The position numbers and the translations under genes were made by a program. Below the pieces are notes generated by a model, which saw nothing but the letters and a program-made list of their open reading frames with translations, was not told the DNA's origin and searched no databases. Shown in pieces: positions 1 to 8,635 of a DNA stretch of 61,753 nucleotides (the stretch's first letter is position 1; every line of letters begins with the position of its first letter). Origin of the DNA: an uncultured Pelagibacteraceae bacterium (GTDB taxonomy: Bacteria > Pseudomonadota > Alphaproteobacteria > Pelagibacterales > Pelagibacteraceae); NCBI GenBank assembly GCA_902543485.1, contig CACBYP010000009.1, positions 1 through 61,753 of the forward strand. Direction: 5' to 3'.

Positions 1-207
1 AATGAAATTAATTATAAATTAAAAAACTCTGACAAAATTATACCAAATTTTTTAGTAAATAAAGATGAAGAAAATATTAGCTTTGAAGATACTTTTGATG
101 CTTTAAAAATTGTAGGAGACTTTTTAGACAAAACAATAGTTAAACCAAATAATCTTAATTTTCCTAAATCAAGATTTAATTTTCAAAATTCTTTAAAATT
201 AATCTAG
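1..207 (+). CDS. C-terminal end of an unrecognised protein (partial)
   Basis: An open frame runs in from the left edge (frame 1) and stops with TAG at 205-207, giving the last 68 residues of a protein. The tail contains DTFDALKIVGDFLDKTIVKP followed by a lysine- and asparagine-rich end. I do not recognise the family and see no catalytic motif, membrane segment or repeat. Its last 9 bases overlap the end of the convergent hemB gene, which argues that the frame is a real, tightly packed gene. The rest lies outside the window. Confidence 0.6.
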   Translation, partial: NEINYKLKNSDKIIPNFLVNKDEENISFEDTFDALKIVGDFLDKTIVKPNNLNFPKSRFNFQNSLKLI

Positions 208-1191
208 TTTTATTTGATCAGCAAAATAGGTTATAATTGCATTTGCCCCAGCTCTTTTAAAAGAAACTAGACTTTCGTATATCGATTTTTTATCTAATAT
301 ATTTTTTGAAATTGCATTTTGTATGAGACTATATTCTCCTGATACTTGGTATGCAATAACTGGAATTTTAAAATTATTCTTAACTTCCCTAATTATATCT
401 AGATATGGCATTCCTGGTTTTACTATAATCATATCTGCACCTTCTTTTATATCTAATGCAACTTCTCTTAGTGCTTCATAGTTATTTTTAAAATCCATTT
501 GATAAGTTTTTTTGTCTCCCTTTAAAAGACTTTTTGATCCAACAGCATTTCTGAATGGTCCATAAAAACTTGATGCATATTTCACTGCATAAGATAGAAT
601 TTGAACATCTTTAAAATTATTTTTATCTAAAGCCTTACGAATTTTTAAAACTCTACCATCCATCATATCTGAGGGGGCTATCACATCACAGCCCATTTTT
701 GCTTGCAATATTGATTGTTTAATTAAGATTTCTAATGTTTCATCATTTAAAATTTCTTTTTTTCTAATTATTCCATCATGACCATGCGATGTATATGGAT
801 CAAGTGCAACATCACACATTATTCCGATTTCGCTTTTATAATTTTTTTTTATGAATTTTATTGCCTGGCAAACTAAATTATTTTCATTTAATGCTTCATT
901 TCCATATTCATCTTTTTTTTTTGGATTTGTATAAGGAAATAATGCCACCATTGGTATTCCCAAATTTAGTGCTTTATCAACTACACTTTTTAATTTATCA
1001 ATAGAATACCTAAAAACATTTGGCATTGAATTAATTGGAACTTTTTTTGCTTTTCCTTCAGTAAGAAAGATAGGTAAAATAAAATCATTGTAAGATAGAT
1101 CATTATCTTGAACTAATCTTCTAGACCAACTGAATTTTCTTGATCTTCTCAATCTTAAATTAGGATAGCTACCTGTGATAATCATTATCAA
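199..1191 (-). CDS. hemB: Delta-aminolevulinic acid dehydratase (porphobilinogen synthase)
   Basis: Condenses two 5-aminolevulinate molecules to porphobilinogen in heme synthesis, in the cytoplasm. The 330 residues match the family's usual length. Visible motifs are the metal/active-site loop DVALDPYTSHGHDG (127-140), the lysine in SYAVKY (K204) and the Schiff-base lysine in MIIVKPG (K258). In zinc-type enzymes the loop carries three cysteines; here those positions are Ala and Asp, so this looks like the magnesium-type enzyme common in Alphaproteobacteria. It is transcribed leftward, divergent from the hydroxylase-like gene at 1256, and its 3' end overlaps the preceding partial gene. The start could lie one or two codons further in (the protein begins M-I-M). 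Confidence 0.96.
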   Translation of the reverse strand: MIMIITGSYPNLRLRRSRKFSWSRRLVQDNDLSYNDFILPIFLTEGKAKKVPINSMPNVFRYSIDKLKSVVDKALNLGIPMVALFPYTNPKKKDEYGNEALNENNLVCQAIKFIKKNYKSEIGIMCDVALDPYTSHGHDGIIRKKEILNDETLEILIKQSILQAKMGCDVIAPSDMMDGRVLKIRKALDKNNFKDVQILSYAVKYASSFYGPFRNAVGSKSLLKGDKKTYQMDFKNNYEALREVALDIKEGADMIIVKPGMPYLDIIREVKNNFKIPVIAYQVSGEYSLIQNAISKNILDKKSIYESLVSFKRAGANAIITYFADQIKLD

Positions 1192-1200
1192 TTAATTTTT

Positions 1201-1231
1201 TTGATGCGACAATAGTAATATTTAATATAAT
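1201..1231 (+). promoter_or_regulatory. Possible promoter for the 1256 gene
   Basis: In the short hemB/hydroxylase divergent gap there is TTGATG at 1201-1206 and TATAAT at 1226-1231, separated by 19 bases, with the start codon 24 bases further on. The hexamers resemble sigma-70 elements but the spacing is longer than the ideal 17, and AT-rich DNA produces such matches by chance. This is a suggestion only. Confidence 0.3.
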
Positions 1232-1255
1232 AGTCTATAAGATAGTAGAGCACCG

Positions 1256-1846
1256 ATGTCACAATTATTCAATGATTTCCAAAAGCAAGATGTAAAATTT
1301 GATATCTCAAAATTAAAACAAGCTTGCGATGAAGTATTAAAAATAAAAGGTTTTGATACAAGTCTTGGAATACCTCACTTCGCTGGTATACCTTTAAATC
1401 AAATTCCAGGTGATCCAGAGTCTGTTAAAGGAAATAATGTAAGAGGCATTTATTGGACTAAGCCAGATAGTACAGGTGTTGAGGTACAGAGGGAAAGTAA
1501 AATTGATGAACATAAATACACAGAATTTGTTGACGATTTTAAAAATACTTATTTCAAAGAAGTTTATGATCAATTAACAAAAAAGTATAAATTAGGTAGG
1601 ATGAGACTTCTTCTTAAAGAGCCAAGATCAACATTGAGTTGGCATAGAGATCCTGAGCCAAGGCTTCATATACCTATATACACAAATCCCGGAGCTATAA
1701 TGGTCGTTGATAATGTTGCAAAACATATGCCAGCAGATGGCTCTGTTTGGATTACTAATAATACTAAATATCACAATGCATTTAATGGAGGTGAAGAAAA
1801 TAGAGTTCACCTCGTTGCTTGTGTTTTAAATTATAAATTTAATTAA
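1256..1846 (+). CDS. Aspartyl/asparaginyl beta-hydroxylase-like dioxygenase
   Basis: A 196-residue single-domain protein resembling the Asp/Asn beta-hydroxylase fold, a cupin-type Fe(II)/2-oxoglutarate dioxygenase. The expected iron triad is visible: H130-x-D132 in SWHRDPEPRLHIP and a distal H173 in YHNAFNGG. R183 follows ten residues later and could hold 2-oxoglutarate. There is no signal peptide or membrane helix, so it is probably cytoplasmic. The substrate (protein side chain, free amino acid or small molecule) cannot be read from the sequence. The stop codon is immediately followed by the TTG start of rpiB, so the two are almost certainly co-transcribed. Family assignment is fairly secure; function is not. 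Confidence 0.8.
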   Translation: MSQLFNDFQKQDVKFDISKLKQACDEVLKIKGFDTSLGIPHFAGIPLNQIPGDPESVKGNNVRGIYWTKPDSTGVEVQRESKIDEHKYTEFVDDFKNTYFKEVYDQLTKKYKLGRMRLLLKEPRSTLSWHRDPEPRLHIPIYTNPGAIMVVDNVAKHMPADGSVWITNNTKYHNAFNGGEENRVHLVACVLNYKFN

Positions 1847-2272
1847 TTGAAAAAAATTTTTATAGCTTCAGATCATGGCGGTTTTAATTTAAAAAAGAAT
1901 ATTTTAAAATACTTTAATAAAAATTATCCAATAAAAGATCTGGGACCAAAACAAAATAAAAAGTCTGTTGATTACCCTGATTTTGCTCATAAACTTTGTA
2001 AACAAGTGGTTAAAAATAAGAATCATGTAGGTATTCTTGTTTGTGGTTCAGGAGTTGGAATGTCAATTGCTGCAAATAAAAATAAGGGAATACGTGCAGC
2101 TTTATGCTATTCAGTTAAAAATGCCAAATTATCGCGATTGCATAATGATGCAAATGTTATAACATTAGGCGAGAGATTTATTAAAAAAACAATTGCATTA
2201 AAATGTGTTGAAAGTTTTCTAAAAACTGAGTTTGAGGGCGGAAGACATATAAAGAGAGTTAAAAAAATATAG
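1847..2272 (+). CDS. rpiB: Ribose 5-phosphate isomerase B
   Basis: Interconverts ribose 5-phosphate and ribulose 5-phosphate in the pentose phosphate pathway; RpiB/LacAB family. Visible are the N-terminal SDHGGFNLK motif (8-16), the active-site loop VCGSGVGMSIAANK with catalytic-type C66, and a later RLHNDANVITLGER segment. The length of 141 residues fits the family. The start is TTG, directly abutting the TAA of the upstream hydroxylase gene; the next in-frame methionine would remove the active-site loop, so TTG is preferred. It leads into glyA 8 bases downstream. Confidence 0.93.
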   Translation: MKKIFIASDHGGFNLKKNILKYFNKNYPIKDLGPKQNKKSVDYPDFAHKLCKQVVKNKNHVGILVCGSGVGMSIAANKNKGIRAALCYSVKNAKLSRLHNDANVITLGERFIKKTIALKCVESFLKTEFEGGRHIKRVKKI

Positions 2273-2280
2273 GTAAGTAA

Positions 2281-3591
2281 ATGTCTAGTGAAAAAAAATA
2301 TATAAATACACAATATGAAAATTTTTTTGAAAAGAAATTGTCTGAAGCTGATCCAGAAATATTTGATGCAGTAAATAAAGAATTAATCAGACAACAAAAT
2401 CATATCGAATTAATCGCATCAGAAAACATCGTTTCACAAGCTGTTTTAGAAGCACAAGGTTCTGTACTAACAAATAAGTATGCTGAAGGTTATCCAGGTA
2501 AAAGATATTATAACGGATGCGAGCATGTTGATGTTGCTGAGTCACTGGCTAATGATAGGTTGAAAAAACTTTTCAATTGTAAATTTGCTAATTCACAACC
2601 TCATTCTGGTGCACAAGCTAATGGAGCAGTATTTTTAGCATTATTAAAGCCAGGTGATACATTTATGGGAATGAGCTTAAATTCTGGGGGCCATATTACT
2701 CATGGTCTTAAAATTGCGATGTCAGGCAAATGGTTTAATGCAATAAACTATGACGTAGATAAAACATCTGAATTGATTGATTATGATGAAGTTGAAAGAC
2801 TAGCAATGGAAAATAAACCTAAACTTATAATTGCTGGAGGTAGTGCATATTCAAGAGTAATTGATTTTAAAAGGTTCAGAGAAATTGCTGATAAAGTTGG
2901 AGCATTCTTTATGGTAGATATGGCTCACTTTTCAGGTCTTGTTGCTGGTAAAGGTTATCCAAATCCTGTTGATCATGCACATGTTGTTACATCTACAACT
3001 CATAAAGTTTTTAGAAGTGCTAGAGGTGGAATTATTTTAACAAATCACGAGGATATATATAAAAAAATTAATACAGCAGTATTTCCTGGTTATCAGGGTG
3101 GACCTCTGATGCATATAATAGCAGCAAAAGCAGTTGGATTTAAGGAAGCATTAGAACCTTCCTTCAAAGAATATATATCTAATGTTTTAGCTAATGCAAA
3201 AATTCTTGCAGCAACATTAAAATCAAATGGTTTTAAGATTTATTCTGGAGGAACAGACACTCATTTAATGTTGGTAGATTTAAGACCTTTTGGTGTCAAA
3301 GGTAATGCTGCAGCTGAAAGTTTATCAAGAGCCAATATAACATGTAATAAAAATGGAATTCCTTTTGATACAGAAAGTCCAATGGTAACTTCTGGTATAA
3401 GACTAGGATCTCAGGCTGCAACTACTAGAGGTTTTGGTTTAAATGAATTTAAAATTGTTGGTGAACTAATTACTAAAGTAATTAAAGGTTTGTCATCAAA
3501 CCCTGACGATAATAAAAAAATAGAAGACGAAGTAAGAAAAGAAGTTGTTGATTTATGTTCAAATTTCCCAATTTATAAAAATTTGGGATGA
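2281..3591 (+). CDS. glyA: Serine hydroxymethyltransferase
   Basis: PLP enzyme that converts serine and tetrahydrofolate to glycine and methylene-tetrahydrofolate, the main one-carbon entry point. At 436 residues it is a full-length protein. Visible are the ELIASENI motif near residue 43, [22 protein letters not shown], and the PLP lysine in [14 protein letters not shown] (K242). It opens the order glyA-nrdR-ribD-ribE-ribBA-ribH-nusB-thiL, a standard alphaproteobacterial arrangement. nrdR begins 6 bases after its stop. Confidence 0.97.
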   Translation: MSSEKKYINTQYENFFEKKLSEADPEIFDAVNKELIRQQNHIELIASENIVSQAVLEAQGSVLTNKYAEGYPGKRYYNGCEHVDVAESLANDRLKKLFNCKFANSQPHSGAQANGAVFLALLKPGDTFMGMSLNSGGHITHGLKIAMSGKWFNAINYDVDKTSELIDYDEVERLAMENKPKLIIAGGSAYSRVIDFKRFREIADKVGAFFMVDMAHFSGLVAGKGYPNPVDHAHVVTSTTHKVFRSARGGIILTNHEDIYKKINTAVFPGYQGGPLMHIIAAKAVGFKEALEPSFKEYISNVLANAKILAATLKSNGFKIYSGGTDTHLMLVDLRPFGVKGNAAAESLSRANITCNKNGIPFDTESPMVTSGIRLGSQAATTRGFGLNEFKIVGELITKVIKGLSSNPDDNKKIEDEVRKEVVDLCSNFPIYKNLG

Positions 3592-3597
3592 TGAATT

Positions 3598-4056
3598 ATG
3601 ATTTGTCCTATATGTAAAAAGGGAGAAACTTCAGTTGTAGACTCCAGACCCACTGAAGACGGAACAGCTATTAGAAGAAGAAGATTGTGTATTTGTGGAC
3701 AAAGATTTACTACTTTTGAAAGAGTACAATTCAGAGAATTAACTGTAGTAAAAAAAAACGGTAGAAAATCTACTTTTGATAGAGAAAAATTATCAAAATC
3801 AATATATGTAGCACTCAAAAAAAGACCAATAGATACAGAGACAGCAGAAAAATTTATATCTAAAATATCAAGGTCTTTAGAAGAACTAGGTCAGAGTGAA
3901 ATTTCTTCAAACACAATCGGTACAATGGTAATGGAAGGATTAAAAGAATTGGACCCAGTAGCTTATGTAAGATTTGCATCAGTATATAGAAATTTTAGAG
4001 AAGAAAAAGACTTCGTTCAATTTGTTGATAAAATCGATGTCTTTAAAAAAAGATAA
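3598..4056 (+). CDS. nrdR: Transcriptional repressor NrdR with an unusual zinc ribbon
   Basis: ATP-cone repressor of ribonucleotide reductase genes. The 152 residues show an N-terminal zinc ribbon (C3-P-I-C6 ... C31-I-C33-GQRFTTFE), then an ATP-cone domain from about residue 49 ([16 protein letters not shown]) ending in VASVYR-like sequence. The oddity is the second zinc pair. The family normally has C-x-x-C followed by G-x-R-F-T; here there is only one residue between the cysteines. The codons read ttg tgt att tgt gga with no sign of a frameshift, since flanking motifs stay in frame. It sits between glyA and ribD and overlaps the start of ribD by 20 bases. Confidence 0.94.
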   Translation: MICPICKKGETSVVDSRPTEDGTAIRRRRLCICGQRFTTFERVQFRELTVVKKNGRKSTFDREKLSKSIYVALKKRPIDTETAEKFISKISRSLEELGQSEISSNTIGTMVMEGLKELDPVAYVRFASVYRNFREEKDFVQFVDKIDVFKKR

Positions 4057-5131
4057 ATCATCAGAAAAAAATAAAACATTCATGAGATTGGCACTAGAAC
4101 TTGCCAATCAAAATAAAGGACTAACAGGACTAAATCCATCGGTTGGATGTGTAGTAACCCATAAAGATGAAATCATTTCTTACGGAAAGACAGATATTAA
4201 TGGCAGACCTCATGCTGAAGTAGTAGCCTTAAAAAATAATAAAATAAATTTCAAAAATTCAAATATGTACGTAACATTAGAACCCTGCATCCATTATGGA
4301 AAGACACCACCTTGTACAAACATTATTATAAAAAAAAAGATAAAATCAGTTAACTATTCAATTGAAGATTTTGATAAACGAACAGCAAAAAAAACAAAAA
4401 GTATTTTAAAAAAAAATAATATTTTGGCTAAAATTGGTTTAATTAAAAATGAGGCAAATCAATTTTACAAAGATTATAAATTCTCAAAATTTAATGATAT
4501 TCCATACGTTACTGGAAAATTAGCTGTTTCTAAAAATAATAAAATTTATTTATTTAAAAAAAAAATTACAAATGAACATTCTCACAAAGTATCTCATTTA
4601 TTAAGATATAGAAATCAGGCAATTTTAACATCTTATAAAACTATTAACTCTGACAATCCTAATTTAAATTGTAGAATTCAAGGTTTAGAAAAGTTTTCAC
4701 CAGTAAAATTTATTATTGATAAAGATTTGAAGACTAAAATAAATTCGAAAGTATTAAAACTTAACTCAAATAAAACTTATATTTTTCATAATAAAAAAGA
4801 TAAAAATATTATTAATAAATTTAAAAATAAAAATGCAAAACTTATTTTTATGAAAATAGAAAATAATAGTTTTGATTTAAATACCATTTTAAAAAAAATA
4901 TACTCATTAGGTTATGCAAATTTATTAATCGAGTCTGGTCCAAATCTTTTAAAATCTTTTTTAAACAACAATTTAATAAATGATTTCTATTTATTCAAAG
5001 CTGATAATAAAATTAATTTAAAAAATTCAGTTACTTTGAATTCTTTTATTGATTTATTGTCTAAAAAATTTAAAAAAAGATCACAAATTAATACTTTTTT
5101 AGATAAAGAAAAACTTTTTAGGTATCAGTAA
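4037..5131 (+). CDS. ribD: Bifunctional riboflavin deaminase/reductase RibD
   Basis: Deaminates and then reduces the pyrimidine intermediate in riboflavin synthesis. The N-terminal deaminase zinc site is clear: [10 protein letters not shown] (H59, E61) and [14 protein letters not shown] (C84, C93). The rest is the reductase domain ([39 protein letters not shown]). I chose the ATG at 4037 (MSLKKDK, 364 residues). An ATG at 3974 in the same frame would add 21 residues lying wholly inside nrdR, and an ATG at 4082 begins just before the domain (MRLALELA). The reductase half is lysine-rich and diverged but has the family layout. Its stop overlaps the ribE start (TAATG). Confidence 0.93.
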   Translation: MSLKKDKSSEKNKTFMRLALELANQNKGLTGLNPSVGCVVTHKDEIISYGKTDINGRPHAEVVALKNNKINFKNSNMYVTLEPCIHYGKTPPCTNIIIKKKIKSVNYSIEDFDKRTAKKTKSILKKNNILAKIGLIKNEANQFYKDYKFSKFNDIPYVTGKLAVSKNNKIYLFKKKITNEHSHKVSHLLRYRNQAILTSYKTINSDNPNLNCRIQGLEKFSPVKFIIDKDLKTKINSKVLKLNSNKTYIFHNKKDKNIINKFKNKNAKLIFMKIENNSFDLNTILKKIYSLGYANLLIESGPNLLKSFLNNNLINDFYLFKADNKINLKNSVTLNSFIDLLSKKFKKRSQINTFLDKEKLFRYQ

Positions 5132-5724
5132 TGTTTAATGGAATAATTTTTAATAAAGGTAAAATTACAAATATTACCAAAAGAGCTAAAGGAATAAACG
5201 TCTTTATCAAGTCAAAATTAAATTTAACTAATAAGCAATTAGGAATATCTATTTCCTGCGATGGTGTCTGCCTAACATTAATATCATATAAAAAAGGTAT
5301 ATCTGAATTTTATTTATCAAATGAAACTATTAGAAAATCAAAATTTAAGAAATCTAATGTTGGTGATTATGTTAATTTAGAACTACCTTTAAAGTATGGA
5401 CAAAATATTTCAGGCCATATTTGTCAAGGTCATGTTGATACAGTAAGCAAAGTTACAAATTTAACAAATGTAGATAAATCCACAATTTACGAATTTAGTA
5501 TTGATAAAAAATTTTATAAATTTTTAGTTGAGAAAGCATCAATCTTGATAAATGGGGTATCTTTAACCATAGCCAAGATAAAGAAGAATAAATTTGAAAT
5601 TTGGGTTATTCCACATACACTAAAACTTACAAATTTAGCAAACATTAAAAAAAATGATTTAGTTAATATTGAAATTGATATTTTGTCTAAATATGTAAAA
5701 AAATTTATTAATGATAAAAAATAA
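5131..5724 (+). CDS. ribE: Riboflavin synthase alpha chain
   Basis: Final dismutation of two lumazine molecules to riboflavin. The protein starts [12 protein letters not shown], the typical opening, and shows the two-fold lumazine-binding repeat: CDGVCLTLIS with GQNISGHICQGHVD in and after the first barrel, and NGVSLTIAKI in the second. The 197 residues are the normal size. It overlaps ribD by one base and ribBA by 14 bases, so the operon is translationally coupled. Confidence 0.95.
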   Translation: MFNGIIFNKGKITNITKRAKGINVFIKSKLNLTNKQLGISISCDGVCLTLISYKKGISEFYLSNETIRKSKFKKSNVGDYVNLELPLKYGQNISGHICQGHVDTVSKVTNLTNVDKSTIYEFSIDKKFYKFLVEKASILINGVSLTIAKIKKNKFEIWVIPHTLKLTNLANIKKNDLVNIEIDILSKYVKKFINDKK

Positions 5725-6814
5725 ATTTAGTCCAATAGAAAAGATTATTTCTATCTCAAAAAAAGGAGGAATGTATATTCTTGTTGACGATGAAAATCGA
5801 GAAAATGAGGGGGATTTAGTATTTAATGCCAGTGATGTTAATTCTAAAAAAATTAACTTTATGGCGAAAAATGGTAGAGGTTTAATTTGTCTAACACTAA
5901 ATAAAAATCAAGCAAACAAACTTGGGCTAACATTTATGGCTCCTGTTAATCAATCGAGAAATCAAACAGCCTTTACTATTTCAATAGAGGCCAAGAAGGG
6001 TATAACAACTGGTATTTCAGCTAAAGACCGATCACGAACAATAAAAGTTGCTACAAAAAAAAATGTATTAAAAAATGAAATAGTTTCTCCTGGTCACGTA
6101 TTTCCAATTATTTCTCGAGAAGGAGGAGTTCTTGTTAGAGCGGGTCACACTGAAGCATCTGTTGACATAGCTAGACTTGGCAACAAAATTCCAGCTGCCG
6201 TAATATGTGAGATTATGAATGAAGATGGTTCGATGGCAAAAGGTGATGACTTATTAAAATTTGCAAGTAAACATAAACTTCATATTGCTAAAATTGAAGA
6301 TTTAATTTCATACAGACTAAGAAAAGAAAATCTTATTAAATTAAAAAAAACATCTACAATTAATTTAAATAATCAAAAATTTAAAATTTATGTTTTTGAG
6401 AACTCAATTGATGGTTCTGAGCATTTTGCATTAGTTAAGGGTAAAGTTAATAAAAGTAAATCACCAAGAGTTAGAGTCATTTCATCTAATGTAGTTCAAA
6501 ATTATCTAATTAATCAAAAACTTCCTAACTCATTTGAAAAAACCTTAAAATATTTTAAAAAATATAGTAATTGCGTTATGATTTTTATAAGAGATCCAAA
6601 TTTAAAATCTGTTACTCAAACACTTAAAGAATTTAAAGATAAAAAATCTAAAACTAAGGAAAAGGATCAATTAATAAAAAGCTATGGTATTGGAGCTCAA
6701 ATAATTAAATCATTAAAAATAAAGAAAATGATATTAATTACTAGAACTCTAAAAAAGGTTGTTGGGTTGGATGGTTATGGTATCAAGATCATTAAACAAG
6801 AAATAATAAAATGA
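5711..6814 (+). CDS. ribB: 3,4-dihydroxy-2-butanone-4-phosphate synthase with a degenerate GTP cyclohydrolase II-like half
   Basis: The N-terminal half (about 1-200) is a complete DHBP synthase: ILVDDENRENEGDLVF (24-39), SREGGVLVRAGHTEASVD (135-152) and CEIMNEDGSMAKGDDL. It makes the four-carbon unit of riboflavin. The C-terminal half has the length and ending of GTP cyclohydrolase II (SYGIGAQIIKSLKIKKM; KKVVGLDGYGI) but has lost the chemistry. The zinc segment that normally reads R-x-H-S-E-C ... C-x-C is RVRVISSNVVQNY here (253-265), with no cysteine. The QEGRGIGL-like loop is IRDPNLKSVTQT. So the protein has a RibBA layout but probably only RibB activity. ribH starts inside its last codons. 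Confidence 0.92.
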   Translation: MIKNKFSPIEKIISISKKGGMYILVDDENRENEGDLVFNASDVNSKKINFMAKNGRGLICLTLNKNQANKLGLTFMAPVNQSRNQTAFTISIEAKKGITTGISAKDRSRTIKVATKKNVLKNEIVSPGHVFPIISREGGVLVRAGHTEASVDIARLGNKIPAAVICEIMNEDGSMAKGDDLLKFASKHKLHIAKIEDLISYRLRKENLIKLKKTSTINLNNQKFKIYVFENSIDGSEHFALVKGKVNKSKSPRVRVISSNVVQNYLINQKLPNSFEKTLKYFKKYSNCVMIFIRDPNLKSVTQTLKEFKDKKSKTKEKDQLIKSYGIGAQIIKSLKIKKMILITRTLKKVVGLDGYGIKIIKQEIIK

Positions 6815-7197
6815 AAAAAAAAGTATTAATTATACAAGCATACTATTACAAAGATATTTCTACTGCTCTTCTTAAAAATGCTAAGAATGAACTAAAGAAT
6901 TTTGCAAAGATTAATGTAATCTCTGTTCCAGGTGTATTTGAGATACCCGTAGTTATTTCTAAAAATTTAAAAAAATATGACGGTTTTGTAGCACTTGGAT
7001 GTGTAATTAAAGGTCAAACGCCTCATTTTGATTTTATATCTAAATCAACGACTGATGCAATTATGAATATATCTGTGGAGTCAAAAAAACCTGTTGGCAA
7101 TGGAATAATTACTTGTTTAAATAAAAATCAAGCTATAGCACGTGGCAAAAAGGGTAGAGAAGCAGCCAATGCAGTAAAAACAATATTATCTTTATAG
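6811..7197 (+). CDS. ribH: 6,7-dimethyl-8-ribityllumazine synthase
   Basis: Condenses the RibD product (after dephosphorylation) with the RibB product to lumazine. The 128-residue protein shows SVPGVFEIPVV (about 45), the catalytic loop GCVIKGQTPHFDFIS (about 70-84) and a C-terminal KKGREAANAVKTIL. It is slightly shorter than many homologues, mainly at the N terminus, which starts directly at the first beta strand. It overlaps ribBA by 4 bases (ATGA) and is followed one base later by nusB. Confidence 0.95.
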   Translation: MKKKVLIIQAYYYKDISTALLKNAKNELKNFAKINVISVPGVFEIPVVISKNLKKYDGFVALGCVIKGQTPHFDFISKSTTDAIMNISVESKKPVGNGIITCLNKNQAIARGKKGREAANAVKTILSL

Positions 7198-7198
7198 A

Positions 7199-7594
7199 AT
7201 GCCACTTCATTTTAGTAAAAAAAATAATCCAAGAGTTATTATAATACAGAAGCTTTACAGTAAGTATTATAACAATGAAGTAGAATTAAATTTCCCAAAA
7301 CATCGTTTCAAAAAATTTATAAAAGATGTAGTCAATGGCACAATTGAAAGAGATGATGTAATTCACGAAGAAATTACAAATCATTTAAATGAGGATTTAA
7401 AAATATCAAACCTAGATAAAGTTTTTCAAGTAATAATTAAAAGTGCAATTTTTGAATTAATGTATAAACCAAAAATATCTTCAAAAATAATTATTAAAGA
7501 ATACCTTAATGCCTCTAATTTCTTTATCGATTTATCACAAACAAAATACTTAAATGCTTTGCTTGATAAAATTTCAAAGAAATTAAGAAACTGA
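7199..7594 (+). CDS. nusB: Transcription antitermination protein NusB
   Basis: RNA-binding helical protein that joins NusE (S10) in rRNA antitermination. The protein is diverged (131 residues, very lysine-rich), but position between ribH and thiL and the C-terminal signature (FELMYKPKISSKIIIKEYLNASNFF, then KYLNALLDKISKKLR) are those of NusB. The N-terminal helix normally reading ARxxAVQxLYQ is weakly kept (RVIIIQKLYSKYY). Its stop overlaps the thiL start by one base. Confidence 0.87.
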   Translation: MPLHFSKKNNPRVIIIQKLYSKYYNNEVELNFPKHRFKKFIKDVVNGTIERDDVIHEEITNHLNEDLKISNLDKVFQVIIKSAIFELMYKPKISSKIIIKEYLNASNFFIDLSQTKYLNALLDKISKKLRN

Positions 7595-8553
7595 TGAATG
7601 AAGAATTCTTAATAAATAGTTATTTAAAAAAATTATCTAAAAATAATCCATCTTCGCTTAATTTAAATGATGATGTTTTTTTTGATAAAAATAAAAAATT
7701 AGTTATTTCTGTTGATACTTATAATGAGGGTATACACTTTTTAAATTTCAATAAACCAGATCTTGTTATAAGGAAAATAATAAGATCATCTATATCAGAT
7801 ATTTATGCTAAAGGGGTAAAACCAAATTATTTCTTTTTAGCTGGCTCAGGTAACAAAAAACATTTTACAAAAAAAAATATGTCATTAATTAACAAATCTT
7901 TGTCCAGTGAACAAAATAGATTTAATATAAAATTATCAGGTGGTGATACTACATCGTCAAAAAATCTAAGTTTTACAGTTATATCTTTAGGATATTCAAA
8001 TAAAATTGTTTATAGAAATAAAGCAAAAATTGGTGATGACATTTATTTAACTGGTAATGTAGGTGATAGTCACGTTGGTTTAAAAGTTTTGAAAAAGAAA
8101 ATCAATTTAAACTCAAATCAAAAAAAATATTTTATAGACAAATATTATTCACCTAATCTACCTATAAAATTTAGTTTACATCTTTTTAAAATTGCAAACT
8201 GCTCTATGGATGTTTCAGATGGACTGGTAATTGATCTAAATAAATTAATAAATAAACAAAAACTTGGTTATTTAATCGATATAGATAAGATCCCGATATC
8301 AAATGAATTAAAACAAATAATTAAACACAAAAAACTGAAGACTTTAGACTATTTATTCAATGGTGATGACTATCAAATCTTATTTACAGCTTCTAAGTCA
8401 AAGAGAAAATATATAAAAACTTTATCCTCTAAATTGAATCAAAAAATTTCTATTATTGGGCAAATTAATACTAAATCAAAAAATTACTTATTAAATAATA
8501 GGAGAATTCCAATAAAATACCTTAAATACCAGGGTTATTCTCATATATTCTAA
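7594..8553 (+). CDS. thiL: Thiamine-monophosphate kinase
   Basis: ATP-dependent phosphorylation of thiamine monophosphate to thiamine pyrophosphate. The 319 residues show the PurM/ThiL-type metal-binding motifs: LNDDVFFD (25-32), LVISVDTYNEGIHF, SGGDTTSS, DDIYLTGNVGDSHVGL, MDVSDGLVIDL and NGDDYQILFT. The last gene of the glyA-to-thiL cluster; it begins on the last base of nusB. An 82-base gap and then hppA follow. Several asparagine/lysine-rich loops are longer than in typical ThiL, but no motif is missing. Confidence 0.93.
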   Translation: MNEEFLINSYLKKLSKNNPSSLNLNDDVFFDKNKKLVISVDTYNEGIHFLNFNKPDLVIRKIIRSSISDIYAKGVKPNYFFLAGSGNKKHFTKKNMSLINKSLSSEQNRFNIKLSGGDTTSSKNLSFTVISLGYSNKIVYRNKAKIGDDIYLTGNVGDSHVGLKVLKKKINLNSNQKKYFIDKYYSPNLPIKFSLHLFKIANCSMDVSDGLVIDLNKLINKQKLGYLIDIDKIPISNELKQIIKHKKLKTLDYLFNGDDYQILFTASKSKRKYIKTLSSKLNQKISIIGQINTKSKNYLLNNRRIPIKYLKYQGYSHIF

Positions 8554-8572
8554 TAAGTTAAATATTGCCTTT

Positions 8573-8578
8573 TATAAT
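8573..8578 (+). promoter_or_regulatory. Possible -10 element for hppA
   Basis: The 82 bases between thiL and hppA include a TATAAT hexamer at 8573-8578 but no convincing -35. An AAGGA-type ribosome-binding sequence lies about 6 bases before the hppA ATG, one of the clearer Shine-Dalgarno matches in the window. An independent hppA promoter here is plausible given the size of the gap. Confidence 0.35.
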
Positions 8579-8635
8579 CTTTTTTGTAATGTCCGCATTT
8601 TAAAAAATAACTAAAACACTTATTTAAGGAATTAT

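Noticed and set aside
3974..4036. Upstream ATG start for ribD
   Set aside because: The added 21 residues lie wholly inside nrdR and precede the normal RibD start.
4037..7197. FMN riboswitch controlling the rib genes
   Set aside because: ribD starts inside nrdR and all rib genes overlap or nearly abut, so there is no leader for an aptamer.
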